NCBI GenBank assembly: GCA_949372595.1
Contig: CASIAN010000001.1
Coordinates: 20,642 to 84,641 of the forward strand
Direction: 5' to 3'
Source: CPC320 sp002336405
GTDB taxonomy: Bacteria; Pseudomonadota; Alphaproteobacteria; Rhodobacterales; Rhodobacteraceae
Length of the DNA stretch: 64,000 nucleotides
This document shows, one piece after another, positions 44,345 through 54,986 of the stretch (positions within the stretch are counted from its first letter, which is position 1; the number at the start of each line of letters is the position of its first letter). The notes under the pieces are model-generated. The model was not told where the DNA came from. It saw nothing but the letters and a program-made list of their open reading frames with translations, and ran no database searches. The position numbers were made by a program, and so were the translations under genes.

Positions 44345-45835
44345 ATGCTGGCGATATACGCATGGGCTGTGGGTTTTATATGTACGGTCTGGATATTATA
44401 TTGGACGCTGAAACACGTTGTACCCGTCAGGCTGGTACTCAGGGGTGCCCTTGCAAGTGATGCCTATTTTTTGTTTGATGGGTCCCGTCTGGTAAAGGCC
44501 TCTCGTACAGGGCGCCAACTTTTGACAGCAACCGAAAATGGGGTCAAAGACTGGGCTGGTTTCCACGCATGTTTTGGATCTCGGTTCGGCAAGCTACCAC
44601 AGATTTCTCCCGATATTGCCACGCATAAAGACGCAGTCTTAAAATCTGCTGATGGCGCAATTCTGCGCTTGCAAGCAGTTGGACGCTACCTGCGTATGAC
44701 GTTGGTTGAGGCTGACGACGACGCAAATTGTTTTGCGGCGCATCGGCTGTTTTTAATAACCAAACAGATGAGCCAGCTACATAATATGTGTCACAATTTG
44801 CCCTATGTCATATGGCAGACTACTGCGGAAGGTGGCTTAATCTGGCAAAACCAAGCCTATTTGTCCCTGCGCGACGATGTCGGCGGCCACACAGCTCACA
44901 GCCTGTTTGATTTGATCTTATCTAAAGATCAAACGACAGTTAAAAATCGGCAGAGTTTGCATTTGAGTTTTCAAAAAAAGACAAATTGGTATGATATTAT
45001 CTCGATTTGGTCCCAAAACGTCTGGACCCATTCTGCGGTAAATATAAATGAAATCATCAAAGCCGAAACGGCACAGCGGAATTTCGTTCAAACTCTCGGA
45101 AAAACATTCGCTGAAATGTCTATAGGGTTGGCTGTCTTCGATCAAAACCACCGCTTGGTTCTGTTCAACCCAGCCTTGATTGATCTGACGTCGCTCGGGG
45201 CAGGTTTTTTATCAGAGCGACCAATTTTAACACATTTTTTTAACCAATTGCGCGAAAACCGAATCATTCCAGAACCTCGCAACAGTACGGCTTGGTGCCA
45301 ACAGCTCAAAGAGCTGGTCTCGCGGTCAAATGAGGGTGCGTATTGTGCAACTTGGATGCTGCCAAACGGGTTAACCTATCGGGTTCGTGGACGTCCACAT
45401 CCAAACGGCGCATTGGCTTTTTTATTTGAAAACATCAGTGCTGAAATATCCCTGACCCGTAAATTCCGGACCAAATTAGACGGGTTGGGCACGATCATCC
45501 AAAACCTTGAACCAGCCCTTATTGTATTTGATTCTTTGGGTCAGATAAGACTGTCCAATCAAGCCTATGCGGCGCTTTGGGCGGACACCGAGGCAGCGGC
45601 GACAAACGTTCAAGGTCGCTCGATCATCGAGGTGTCTCGATCTTGGCAAGCCACATGCCAGCCAACCCCTGTCTGGGGGGATCTCCGGGACTATGCCATA
45701 ACGCTGGAAGGGCGCGACCGCTGGACGGCTTTGGTCACGCGAGAGAGCGGTGATACGCTTCATTGCGCCATCAGCCCCCTGCCGGACAACGGTACGATGG
45801 TTTGTTTTCAGGTGAGTGGAACAAGCCAGATGTGA
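44345..45835 (+). CDS. Membrane-anchored PAS-domain protein without kinase domain
   Basis: A 496-residue protein. A single N-terminal span (about 3-25) is followed by PAS-type domains (GLAVFDQNHRLVLFNPALIDL near residue 260 and ALIVFDSLGQIRLSNQAYAALW near residue 400). It ends without histidine-kinase, GGDEF or EAL motifs. It therefore looks like a sensor or adaptor. Its place after regB suggests a link to redox signalling, but this is inference. I choose ATG 44345, with GAGGTGA upstream. Confidence 0.75.
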   Translation: MLAIYAWAVGFICTVWILYWTLKHVVPVRLVLRGALASDAYFLFDGSRLVKASRTGRQLLTATENGVKDWAGFHACFGSRFGKLPQISPDIATHKDAVLKSADGAILRLQAVGRYLRMTLVEADDDANCFAAHRLFLITKQMSQLHNMCHNLPYVIWQTTAEGGLIWQNQAYLSLRDDVGGHTAHSLFDLILSKDQTTVKNRQSLHLSFQKKTNWYDIISIWSQNVWTHSAVNINEIIKAETAQRNFVQTLGKTFAEMSIGLAVFDQNHRLVLFNPALIDLTSLGAGFLSERPILTHFFNQLRENRIIPEPRNSTAWCQQLKELVSRSNEGAYCATWMLPNGLTYRVRGRPHPNGALAFLFENISAEISLTRKFRTKLDGLGTIIQNLEPALIVFDSLGQIRLSNQAYAALWADTEAAATNVQGRSIIEVSRSWQATCQPTPVWGDLRDYAITLEGRDRWTALVTRESGDTLHCAISPLPDNGTMVCFQVSGTSQM

Positions 45836-45920
45836 AACAGCCTAGAGCCGGTCTTTGCCCTTGCACAAAAGTGTAATCTGCGCCTCTTGCGCTTGAGGTG
45901 ACATAGGGTATTTACAGTCT

Positions 45921-46403
45921 ATGTTGGCAAAAAATATCACCATACCCCTTGCCTCTGTGGAGGCTACAAACCGCTTGGCAACCGCTTTGGCGCCACAGCT
46001 GAGACTGGGCGATATTGTTTTGCTAAGCGGTCCGATTGGATCTGGAAAAACCCATTTTGCCCGTGCTTTGATCCAAACTTTGCTGCGGGTATTTGAGGAT
46101 GTGCCGTCACCCAGTTTTACCCTGGTTCAAACCTATCAAGGCAAGAACTTTGATCTCTGGCATGCCGACTTATATCGTTTGTCTGTGCCTGACGAGGTGA
46201 TCGAGCTGGGGCTTCTTGATGCATTTGATCAGGCGGTAACCTTGATTGAATGGCCTGATCGGCTGGGCAGTTTACAGCCCGTATCTGCCTTGAGCATCAC
46301 GCTTTGTCAGGGTGATGAGGATCAGAGCCGTCTCGCAGATCTCAGCTGGCAAGATGACAAATGGGATGCTCGCATAAAAGAGTTGGCCAATGACCCCGCG
46401 TGA
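45921..46403 (+). CDS. tsaE: tRNA t6A biosynthesis ATPase TsaE
   Basis: A 160-residue P-loop protein. Walker A is LSGPIGSGKTHFARAL near residue 38, followed by PSPSFTLVQTY and LWHADLYRL, and Walker B-type LIEWPDRLG. It works with TsaB and TsaD on threonylcarbamoyl-tRNA formation. The stop overlaps the next gene by 14 bases. Confidence 0.92.
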   Translation: MLAKNITIPLASVEATNRLATALAPQLRLGDIVLLSGPIGSGKTHFARALIQTLLRVFEDVPSPSFTLVQTYQGKNFDLWHADLYRLSVPDEVIELGLLDAFDQAVTLIEWPDRLGSLQPVSALSITLCQGDEDQSRLADLSWQDDKWDARIKELANDPA

Positions 46404-47418
46404 GCAGCGCCGCTTGGCGTTTTTGCGCTTAAGCGGTTGGGAACAAGCACAGATGACGCCGCTTGCGGGGGATGCCTCAACCCGGTGTTATCTGCGTCTG
46501 ACTGGCGGTCCGGATCATCAGCGTGCAATTCTGATGGATGCCGACCCGCAGACAGGCGATACGCAGCACGCCTTTGTCCAGATTGCTGGCTATCTTACCG
46601 CTGCGGGTTTTAGTGCGCCGCGTATTTTTGCGGCAGATATCGCGCAGGGCTTTGTCCTGCTAGAGGACTATGGTGATGGCTTGTTTGCCAAAATTCTGGC
46701 ATATGTCCCCGCACAAGAGGCAGTGCTGTACCGTGCTGCGGCTGATTGCTTGGCCGCCCTGCACCGACAGCCGGCTGCGCCAGGTCTGTTGCCGGCCTCT
46801 GCTGACGTCATGGCCAAACTGATCGACCCGGCATTTGAATGGTATGCGGCCAAGGCAACCTCGGAGAACATGGCGAAAGCTAAAATCGCCACCGTTGCGC
46901 TGTTGGGTGCCAGTTTGCGCCGCCATGCCTCGCAGTGTTCGGTGACAGTATTGCGTGACTTTCATGCTGAAAACCTTATCTGGCTGCCAGAGCGCACAGG
47001 AATCTGCCGCGTTGGATTGCTGGATTTTCAAGATGCGGTGGTTGGTCACCCCGCTTACGATCTGGTGTCTTTGACCCGTGATGCCCGTCGCGATCTGGGC
47101 CCGGGTGTGGCTGCGTTGACAACTCAGCATTATCTGTCCCAGTCCCCTGTCGAACCGGCGCCATTCTTAGACGCAGCAGCTGTGCTCTCGGTGCAACGCA
47201 ATCTACGCATTCTAGGTATTTTTGTCCGGCTGGCATTTGAGGCTGGCAAAACTCGGTATCTTGATCTTTTGCCACGGGTTTGGGATCATATGCTGTATGA
47301 CCTTGCCCATCCCGACCTGAGTGATATCGCGCGGGTGATCACCGATAATCTGCCTGCTCCTGATTCAAAATTAGTAACAAAATTGAAAGCCGCATGCCCA
47401 CAGACACCCACGCCTTGA
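46390..47418 (+). CDS. amgK: Aminoglycoside-phosphotransferase-fold kinase, probable AmgK
   Basis: A 342-residue APH-fold kinase. It opens with a PLAGDASTRCYLRL glycine loop. Catalytic HAENLIWL is preceded by VLRDFH, and the metal-binding Asp lies in GLLDFQDAVVGHPAYDL. Followed by a MurU-like nucleotidyltransferase and preceded by tsaE, it matches AmgK, which phosphorylates the anomeric position of N-acetylmuramate/GlcNAc in peptidoglycan recycling. The assignment rests on pairing and motif pattern. Confidence 0.75.
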   Translation: MTPREQRRLAFLRLSGWEQAQMTPLAGDASTRCYLRLTGGPDHQRAILMDADPQTGDTQHAFVQIAGYLTAAGFSAPRIFAADIAQGFVLLEDYGDGLFAKILAYVPAQEAVLYRAAADCLAALHRQPAAPGLLPASADVMAKLIDPAFEWYAAKATSENMAKAKIATVALLGASLRRHASQCSVTVLRDFHAENLIWLPERTGICRVGLLDFQDAVVGHPAYDLVSLTRDARRDLGPGVAALTTQHYLSQSPVEPAPFLDAAAVLSVQRNLRILGIFVRLAFEAGKTRYLDLLPRVWDHMLYDLAHPDLSDIARVITDNLPAPDSKLVTKLKAACPQTPTP

Positions 47419-48086
47419 TGCTGTTTGCGGCTGGTTTTGGCCAGCGCATGCAGCCCTTGACCCAAGATCGACCCAAACCGTTGATTGAGGTTTCTGGCAA
47501 GGCTTTGATCGACCACGCGTTGGATCTGGTGCCGGGGGCCGATATCGGCCGGATTGTGGCCAACACCCACTATAAATCTGAGATGATTGCCGATCATCTG
47601 GCGACCAAGCCCGTGTCTCTATCGCATGAGAGCCCTGCCATACTAGAGACGGGTGGCGGTCTGCGCGCTGCTTTGCCACTTTTGGGTCCAGATCCGGTCT
47701 TGGCGCTCAATCCAGATGCGGTGTGGCGCGGTGCAAATCCTTTGCGGCTCTTACAGTCACTGTGGAACCCGACTAAAATGGATGCGCTTTTGGTGTGTAT
47801 CCCCTTCAAACAGGCAAGGGGGCACGACGGCACTGGTGATTTTATGCTCGCGCCTGACGGGCGTTTGACCCGCGGTTGTGGGCTGATTTATGGTGGGGCG
47901 CAGCTGTTGAAAACCGATGGTTTGCACGCCATATCGCAGACGGCTTTTTCGCTCAATCTGCTGTGGGATCAGATGGCGGCAAAAGGCCGTTTGTATGGGG
48001 TTTCGTATCCGGGATATTGGTGCGATGTGGGGCGCCCCAAGAGTATCGCCTTGGCGCAAGATATGTTAGGCTTGCCTGATGTTTGA
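47394..48086 (+). CDS. murU: Sugar-phosphate nucleotidyltransferase, probable MurU
   Basis: A 230-residue nucleotidyltransferase. LFAAGFGQRMQPLTQDRPKPLI is the N-terminal nucleotide-binding signature, with Asp in LALNPDAVW and GGGLRAALPLL. It would convert MurNAc 1-phosphate to UDP-MurNAc, bypassing fosfomycin-sensitive synthesis. The start overlaps amgK by 25 bases. Alternative: a mannose- or glucose-1-phosphate transferase. Confidence 0.77.
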   Translation: MPTDTHALMLFAAGFGQRMQPLTQDRPKPLIEVSGKALIDHALDLVPGADIGRIVANTHYKSEMIADHLATKPVSLSHESPAILETGGGLRAALPLLGPDPVLALNPDAVWRGANPLRLLQSLWNPTKMDALLVCIPFKQARGHDGTGDFMLAPDGRLTRGCGLIYGGAQLLKTDGLHAISQTAFSLNLLWDQMAAKGRLYGVSYPGYWCDVGRPKSIALAQDMLGLPDV

Positions 48087-51000
48087 GTCCAGTGCAACAC
48101 CGCGTGTTTTTGGCCTGCCCCCCGGCGCAGATTTCCCCAAAGCATTGGTCGCAGGCCTGGTTGAACGGCACAAAACCCTGCCCCCTGAAGCACTGGCGCG
48201 GGTCACATTGGTGGTCAATACTCGCCGGATGGCGCGGCGCATCCGCGCGTTGTTTGACGCAGGACCTGCGCGTTTGTTGCCAAAAATTCAACTTCTTACC
48301 GATCTGGGCAAAGGCCCTGATACCGCAGATATTCCCAAAGCGGTTTCGCCTTTGCAGCGCCGGTTGGAATTAACGCAGCTTGTGGCTGGCCTGCTCGACC
48401 GCGAACCCGATCTTGCGCCGCGCGCGGCGCTGTACGATCTGGCCGACAGTCTAGCAGGTTTGATGGATGAAATGCAGGGCGAAGGCGTGCCTCCTGACGT
48501 GATTGCCAAACTGGACGTTGGCGATCAATCGGGCCATTGGGGCCGGTCTTTGCAGTTTTTGCAGATCGTCCAGACGTTTTTTGGACCGTCTGATCAAACG
48601 CTTGACGCCGAGGCCCGACAACGGCGTGTGGTCGAACGGTTGGCGGCAGTATGGGCTGTAACGCCACCAGCAGCCCCGATAATTTTGGCGGGATCTACGG
48701 GATCGCGCGGCACGACACTGGCCCTGATGCAGGCGGTGGCACAGCTGCCACAGGGCGCGTTGGTCCTGCCGGGGTTTGATTTTGATATGCCCGCGTCGGG
48801 TTGGCATGATTTGTCAAATGCGATGACCGCCGAGGATCATCCGCAGTTCCGGTTTCGCCGGCTGATGGACAGGCTGGGGCTTGAGCGTGGCGATATTGGC
48901 CAGTGGCACAAGTTTCCGCCCTCGTCCCAGTCGGAGTTGTTGTCCAATTCTCTGGCGCGCAACAAGATTGTGTCTCTGGCGCTGCGGCCGGCACCGGTGA
49001 CCGATTGCTGGCTGTCTGAAGGGCCGGAATTGCGCAGTATAATGCAAGCATTTGATGCCGTCACTTTGGTCGAGGCGACGTCGCGGCGCGATGAGGCTGT
49101 GGCCATTGCGCTGCGTTTGCGGCAGGCTGCTGAAACTGGTCAAACCGCAGCGCTGGTCACCTCTGATCGGGTGCTAAGCCGGCAGGTGACCGCGGCTTTG
49201 GATCGCTGGTCTATTTTGCCGGATGACAGCGCCGGAACGCCATTGCATCTGACGCCTCCGGGGCGGTTTCTGCGCCATGTTGCGGCGCTGTTTCAGGGCG
49301 AGACCAGCGCTGCCACCCTTTTGGAATTGCTGAAACACCCGCTTTGTCATTCGGCGCATGGTCGCAACACACATTTGCTGCTGACCCGTGATCTTGAATT
49401 GCATCTGCGCCGTCACGGGCCGGCGTTTCCCGGGATGCATGATTTGCAGCGCTGGGCGGACAAACACAGTGATCCGTCTGCCAACGGCTGGGTAGGCTGG
49501 ATTGACAGCACTCTGTTGGGGCAAAGGCGGACGGAGGAAATTGCGCTGAGCCTTTGGGTGACAACCCATATAGATCTGGCGGGCCGCATCGCCGCTGGCC
49601 CCCATAGAGATCCCGCTGAGAGAGATTCTGTGCACAGTGAGCCTGCCCAGTCGATCTGCCCAGTCCGATTCTGCCCAGAACACCGGCGGTCTTTGGGAGC
49701 GGAAAGCCGGGCAGAAGGCCCTCGAGATTGTGCTGGAATTGACCGAACACGCCTCTCTGGGGGGCAATCTGTCGGCCGGGGATTATGGCGGGCTTTTTAC
49801 AGCGGTTTTGGCGCGGGGGGAGGTGCGGGACCGTGATGCCCCCCATCCCAATATCCTGATCTGGGGGACGCTTGAGGCCCGTGTTCAGGGGGCTGATCTT
49901 TTGATCCTAGCTGGATTAAATGAGGGGAGCTGGCCCGAGATGCCCACCCCGGACCCATGGCTCAACCGGGCATTGCGGGATCAGGCTGGATTGTTGCTGC
50001 CCGAACGCAGAATCGGGCTTTCTGCGCATGATTTTCAGCAAGCCATCGCCGCGCCTGAGGTCTGGCTGACCCGCTCCACGCGATCTGATGATGCCGAAAC
50101 GGTACCGTCGCGCTGGCTAAACCGCCTGTTAAATTTACTCTCTGGTTTGCCAAACCAGCAAGGTCCTGAGACGATCACGGCCTTACAAAAACGCGGTGCA
50201 AACTGGCTGGCTATGGCGGCCCAGCTAGACGCAACCAAACCGGTGCCTGCTGCACCACGTCCCGCGCCGCAGCCCCCAATATCCAGCCGGCCAAAGCAGC
50301 TGTCGGTGACCGAAATCAAGCGGCTTATCCGTGACCCGTATGCGATCTATGCCAAGCATGTGCTCAGATTGCGGCCGCTGGACTCGTTAGAAAAAACCCC
50401 AGACCCGTTGCTGCGCGGCATTGTGATCCATGATATTTTAGAGACGTTCTGCCGCGTGGTGCAGGCTGATCCCGGCCATCTGAGCACGCGCATTATGCTA
50501 GATATTAGCGCCGATAAACTGCAACAGGATGTGCCTTGGGCTGCGACCCGCGCGCTGTGGTATGCGCGCATTGCCCGCACCGCTGATTGGTTCGTATCAG
50601 GGGAGGCTGACCGATTGGCGCTGGCCCAACCGGTGGAGTTTGAGGTTAAAGCCCGCGCGACACTTGCGGATCTGGGCTTTAGCCTGACCGCAAAAGCCGA
50701 CCGTATCGATTTAGCGGCTGACGGGCGTGCTTATATCTATGATTATAAAACTGGCTTGCCGCCTAGCCCGTCAGAACAGCGCTATTTTGACAAGCAGCTA
50801 TTGCTTGAGGCTGCGATGGCGGAAAATGGGGATTTTGAGGGGCTGGGGCCAGTTTCTGTGGCTGAGGCAATCTATATTGGGCTTGGCAGCAAGCCGGTGA
50901 CCACTGCAGCCCCATTGGATGATGAACCTCCCATGCAGGTGTGGGAGGCGTTCCACGCATTGATAAAAGCCTATCAAGATCCCGCCCAAGGCTATACCGC

Positions 51001-51109
51001 GCGTCGCGCCATGCAAAGTGATAAAACACCCAGTGATTATGACCAGCTGGCACGATTTGGCGAATGGGATGTGACAATACCTGCCACTGTACAGATGGTG
51101 AAACCATGA
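48079..51109 (+). pseudogene. addB: Double-strand-break repair protein AddB, split by a frameshift
   Basis: The N-terminal frame runs from ATG 48079 (murU overlap 8 bases), through VTLVVNTRRMARRIRALF and ILAGSTGSRGTTLALM, and goes off-family near 49650. The rest continues in another frame from about 49650 (GGLWERKAGQKAL; ILIWGTLEARVQGADLLIL; nuclease motif YIYDYKTG) to 51109. The shift sits in a tandem repeat where one unit is 13 instead of 15 bases; restoring two bases joins both into about 1010 residues. AddB is the second helicase-like/nuclease subunit of AddAB. Either a sequencing error or a real inactivation. addA overlaps by ATGA. Confidence 0.85.
49643..49678 (+). repeat. Imperfect tandem repeat inside addB
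   Basis: Three starts of the unit CTGCCCAGTCCGATT lie at 49643, 49656 and 49671. The first is 13 bases (one C and one T fewer), the second 15, the third diverges after eight. The two missing bases account exactly for the addB frameshift. Confidence 0.85.
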
Positions 51110-54100
51110 AACGTGATGCTGCCAGTGAACGCCAGATGCAGGCCGCAGAACCCGGCGTGTCGACCTGGGTGTCGGCCAATGCCGGTTCGGGCAAGACACG
51201 GGTGTTGACCGACAGGGTGGCGCGGTTGTTGCTCGAGGATGTCTCGCCTGAACATATTTTATGTCTGACCTATACCAAGGCTGCGGCCAGTGAGATGCAG
51301 AACCGGTTGTTCAAACGCTTGGGTGGTTGGGCCATGAAACCCGATGCGGCGCTGCGGTCTGAACTAAGCACGCTCGGGATCGCGGAACGGATGACAAAGG
51401 ACAAGCTGCGCCACGCCCGCACGTTGTTTGCCCGCGCAATCGAAGCCCCCGGCGGTTTGAAAATTCAAACGATCCACTCGTTTTGTGCCGCTTTGCTGCG
51501 CCGATTCCCGTTGGAAGCTGGGGTCAGCCCGAACTTTAAAGAAATGGACGACCGCGCAAGCTTGCAAATGCGTGGTGACTGCGTTGAACAGATGGCAATG
51601 GGGTCCGAAACCGCGTTGGTTGCGCGGCTTGCCAAACAGATTAATGCCGTCGATTTTGACGAGATTTGTGGCGCAATCATACGCAATAAGGCGTTATTTT
51701 CCAATACAATTGACAGCGATGAAATCTATGGTGATCTGGGCTTGCCGTTGGGGTTCTGCCAAGCGGATCTGTTGGCGATGGCGTTCATTGGCGGCGAAGA
51801 GCAGCTTTTGGATCGGTTGATTGCAGGGTTGAAAACCGGCACCACAAACGATCAGAAAAATGCTGAAAAACTTGCCCAAGCCAAGGGCCAGACGCTGGTG
51901 GCTCTGAAGGTTCTGGAAAATGTGTTTCTGACCGGTGCGAAAACCAGTACTCCGTTCGCGGCCAAGCTGGGCAAATTTCCCACCAAAAAGTTGCAAACCG
52001 GGGTGCTGTCGGTTGATATGGCACGGATCGATGATTGGATGTGCCGCGTTGAGACCGCGCGTGAACAGCGGCTGTGCCTGAATGCTGCCGAGAAAACGGT
52101 GGCTCTTGGCGCATTTGCGCAGCGTTTTGTCCAACGCTATGAGGCGCAGAAACTGCAAAGGGGCTGGCTTGATTTTGACGACCTGATCCTCAAGGCGCGG
52201 GATCTTCTGACCGATCCGGCGCTGGCACAATGGGTGCTGTACCGGCTTGACGGTGGCATTGACCATATTTTGGTCGATGAGGCGCAGGATACCAGTCCGG
52301 TGCAATGGCAGGTGATTGAAAAGCTGGCACAGGAGTTTACCAGCGGGCAGGGCGCGCGGTCTGATATCACCCGCACAGTCTTTGTCGTCGGCGATAAAAA
52401 GCAATCTATCTATTCTTTTCAGGGTGCCGACCCGTCAGAGTTTGACCGTATGAAACAAGAGTTCAGCCTCAAATTAAACGCGCTGTCCCAGCCATTTCAG
52501 GATTTGACCCTTGAATATTCGTTTCGCTCGGCCGAGGCAATCCTGCGGCTTGTGGATTGCACATTTCATGACCATATTGCCTCGGGTTTTGGTAAAACAT
52601 CGCTGCATCGGGCCTTTAAAACTGATATGCCGGGGCGGGTGGATTTATGGCCCGTGGTGCCGCGTGGCGCGCCCGATGCCGAAAGTGTGTGGTATGACCC
52701 GGTGGACCGGCTTGGCGCGCAGCATCACAGTGTGGTTTTGGCCCAACGCGTTGCCGCTGAAATTCAGCGGCTGATCGATGAAAAAACGCTGCTGCCTACG
52801 GGTGCAAACGCTGGGCCCGCGACAGTGGCGCGTCCTGTGCAACCGGGTGATTTTCTCGTTCTTGTGCAACGGCGTTCTGAGTTGTTTGAAGAATTGATCC
52901 GGGCCTGTAAAGCGCGCGGTTTGCCAATCGCTGGTGCGGACCGGCTCAAGGTCGGGGCTGAAATTGCAGTGCGTGATCTCACGGCGATGCTGGCGTTTCT
53001 TGCCACCCCTGAAGACAGTCTTTCGCTGGCGGTGGTTTTGAAATCGCCTTTATTTGGCTGGGATGAACAAGCTCTTTTCAGTCTGGCGCACGGCCGCAGT
53101 GAACCGTTTTTATGGCAGACGCTGCGGCAGAAACGCGACTGTTATCCTGCGCTGGTATCCATGCTTGAGGCACTGATGGGGCAGACTGATTTTCTGCGTC
53201 CCTATGAGTTGATCGAGCGGATTTTAACCCGCTATGACGGGCGGTGTAAATTGTTGGCGCGCCTCGGTGTCGAAGCAGAAGACGGCATCGACGCACTGCT
53301 GTCGCAAGCCTTGAACTATGAACAGGGTACAACACCGAGCCTGAGTGGATTTTTGATTTGGATGCAAACTGACAAGTTGCAGATCAAGCGTCAGATCGAC
53401 AGCAACAGCAATCAGATACGGGTGATGACCGTGCATGGCGCCAAGGGCTTGGAAGCGCCGATTGTTATCCTGCCCGATACGGCGCGGCGTGATATTAAGA
53501 TTGATGATCAGATCCTTAATACGGGGGATCGGCCGCTTTGGTCTGGTGCCGCTGATGAACGGCCACAGTTCACCCGTGATTTGATTGAAAAAATGAAGCA
53601 GCGTCAGGCCTATGAACGGGATCGGTTGTTATACGTCGCTATCACCCGCGCTGAAAAATGGCTGATCGTCGCCGCAGCGGGTGATTTAAGCAAAGATGGC
53701 AACGATTGGTACAGCCGCGTATCTGCGGGGCTTTCGGCGGCTGGAGCAACCGCGCATCGCTTTGATACCGGCGCTGGGCAAAGATTGGAAAACGGTGATT
53801 GGACGGCGCTGGTCTCGGAAATGCACCCCCGTGATACTGCCGAAAGCCCCCCGCCACTGCCAGCCTTTGCCACCCAGCCAGCTCCTGCCGTGATAGCCCC
53901 CACAGAGACGCTGAGCCCATCAAACTTGGGTGGCGCTAAAGCCCTGTCAGATGAGCGTGGCGCAGATACGGAAACCGCGCTGCAGAGTGGTCAGTTGATT
54001 CACCTGTTGTTGGAACATTTGCCCACACGGCCCGAATCCGATTGGCCTGTGTTGGCGGCTAACTTGCTTTCTACAACAAATCAAGCTTGCGGGGGGGTGG

Positions 54101-54492
54101 ATACAGCCGCCTTGCTTGCCGAGGCAACGGCTTTGTTAACCAAGCCTGAGTTGCGTAAGATTTTCATCCCCGAGGCGTTGGCCGAAGTTGATGTCAGCGC
54201 TGAGCTGCCCAGCCTTGATGGCCGCGGTATCCATGGCACAATAGATCGCTTGGTGATCAATAAAGCCGAAGTTTTAGCGATTGACTTTAAATCAAACGTG
54301 GCTGTTCCGGCCGAGGTGGCACATTGCCCCGAAGGAATTTTACGGCAAATGGGGGCCTATGCCGAGGCGCTGAAACAAATCTATCCCGACCGTAAAATAA
54401 CAATGGCTATTTTATGGACAAAAACCGCAACGCTGATGTCTTTACCTGATGGTCTGCTGGGTGACGCTCTTTCGAGGGCTGACGTCTCTTGA
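51106..54492 (+). CDS. addA: Helicase-nuclease subunit AddA
   Basis: A 1128-residue UvrD-type helicase with a C-terminal nuclease. Walker A is SANAGSGKTRVLT near residue 25. Other helicase motifs are YTKAAASEM, LVDEAQDTSPVQWQ, VVGDKKQSIYSFQGA, VMTVHGAKGLEAPIV and LLYVAITRAEKW. The nuclease motif is LAIDFKSN near residue 1065. With AddB it processes double-strand breaks for RecA. ATG 51106 overlaps the addB stop. The gene is intact, so selection may still act on the pair. Confidence 0.95.
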   Translation: MKRDAASERQMQAAEPGVSTWVSANAGSGKTRVLTDRVARLLLEDVSPEHILCLTYTKAAASEMQNRLFKRLGGWAMKPDAALRSELSTLGIAERMTKDKLRHARTLFARAIEAPGGLKIQTIHSFCAALLRRFPLEAGVSPNFKEMDDRASLQMRGDCVEQMAMGSETALVARLAKQINAVDFDEICGAIIRNKALFSNTIDSDEIYGDLGLPLGFCQADLLAMAFIGGEEQLLDRLIAGLKTGTTNDQKNAEKLAQAKGQTLVALKVLENVFLTGAKTSTPFAAKLGKFPTKKLQTGVLSVDMARIDDWMCRVETAREQRLCLNAAEKTVALGAFAQRFVQRYEAQKLQRGWLDFDDLILKARDLLTDPALAQWVLYRLDGGIDHILVDEAQDTSPVQWQVIEKLAQEFTSGQGARSDITRTVFVVGDKKQSIYSFQGADPSEFDRMKQEFSLKLNALSQPFQDLTLEYSFRSAEAILRLVDCTFHDHIASGFGKTSLHRAFKTDMPGRVDLWPVVPRGAPDAESVWYDPVDRLGAQHHSVVLAQRVAAEIQRLIDEKTLLPTGANAGPATVARPVQPGDFLVLVQRRSELFEELIRACKARGLPIAGADRLKVGAEIAVRDLTAMLAFLATPEDSLSLAVVLKSPLFGWDEQALFSLAHGRSEPFLWQTLRQKRDCYPALVSMLEALMGQTDFLRPYELIERILTRYDGRCKLLARLGVEAEDGIDALLSQALNYEQGTTPSLSGFLIWMQTDKLQIKRQIDSNSNQIRVMTVHGAKGLEAPIVILPDTARRDIKIDDQILNTGDRPLWSGAADERPQFTRDLIEKMKQRQAYERDRLLYVAITRAEKWLIVAAAGDLSKDGNDWYSRVSAGLSAAGATAHRFDTGAGQRLENGDWTALVSEMHPRDTAESPPPLPAFATQPAPAVIAPTETLSPSNLGGAKALSDERGADTETALQSGQLIHLLLEHLPTRPESDWPVLAANLLSTTNQACGGVDTAALLAEATALLTKPELRKIFIPEALAEVDVSAELPSLDGRGIHGTIDRLVINKAEVLAIDFKSNVAVPAEVAHCPEGILRQMGAYAEALKQIYPDRKITMAILWTKTATLMSLPDGLLGDALSRADVS

Positions 54493-54553
54493 CGGTGCCC
54501 TGTGGCGCCCCTATCTCTAAGGTAAGTTTGATACCCCCGTTAGGAGATACCCC

Positions 54554-54874
54554 ATGTCAACTGTTGCTGTTACCGACGATACATTCGAGGCCGAAGTTAA
54601 AAATTCCACCATTCCTGTTGTGGTCGATTTTTGGGCCGAATGGTGCGGGCCTTGTAAACAAATCGGTCCAGCGCTCGAAGAACTGGCTGCTGAATACGGC
54701 GATAAGATAAAAATTGCCAAAATTGATGTTGATAGTAATCCAGATACCGCAGCGGCTTTGGGCATTCGCGGCATTCCGGCGCTGTTTATTTTTAAAGATG
54801 GTGAAGTGGTATCGAATCGTGCCGGTGCCGCGCCGAAAGCAGCGCTGCAAAGCTGGATTGATGAAACCGTTTGA
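54554..54874 (+). CDS. trxA: Thioredoxin
   Basis: A 106-residue thioredoxin. The active site is WAEWCGPCKQIGP and the cis-Pro lies in IRGIPALFIF. It is a general disulfide reductant in the cytoplasm. It follows addA by 61 bp with its own GGAG ribosome site and ends in a terminator. Confidence 0.96.
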   Translation: MSTVAVTDDTFEAEVKNSTIPVVVDFWAEWCGPCKQIGPALEELAAEYGDKIKIAKIDVDSNPDTAAALGIRGIPALFIFKDGEVVSNRAGAAPKAALQSWIDETV

Positions 54875-54895
54875 GTATCCAGTAGGTCAAAATCT

Positions 54896-54925
54896 GAAAA
54901 AGGGCGTCATCGGGCGCCTTTTTTT
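54896..54925 (+). terminator. Rho-independent terminator after trxA
   Basis: AAAAAGGGCG, a short loop, then GCGCC and a run of seven T. The stem-loop and T tract lie 21 bases after the trxA stop. Confidence 0.82.
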
Positions 54926-54986
54926 ATGCGTGTGGCAGCTGTTACACGCGCGTTTGTAAAGTGCTAAGGCCTAATAGACACCGGCT

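Noticed and set aside
47757..49846. Minus-strand frames of 100-211 codons opposite murU and addB
   Set aside because: They are antisense shadows in GC-rich coding sequence; the plus-strand proteins are recognisable.
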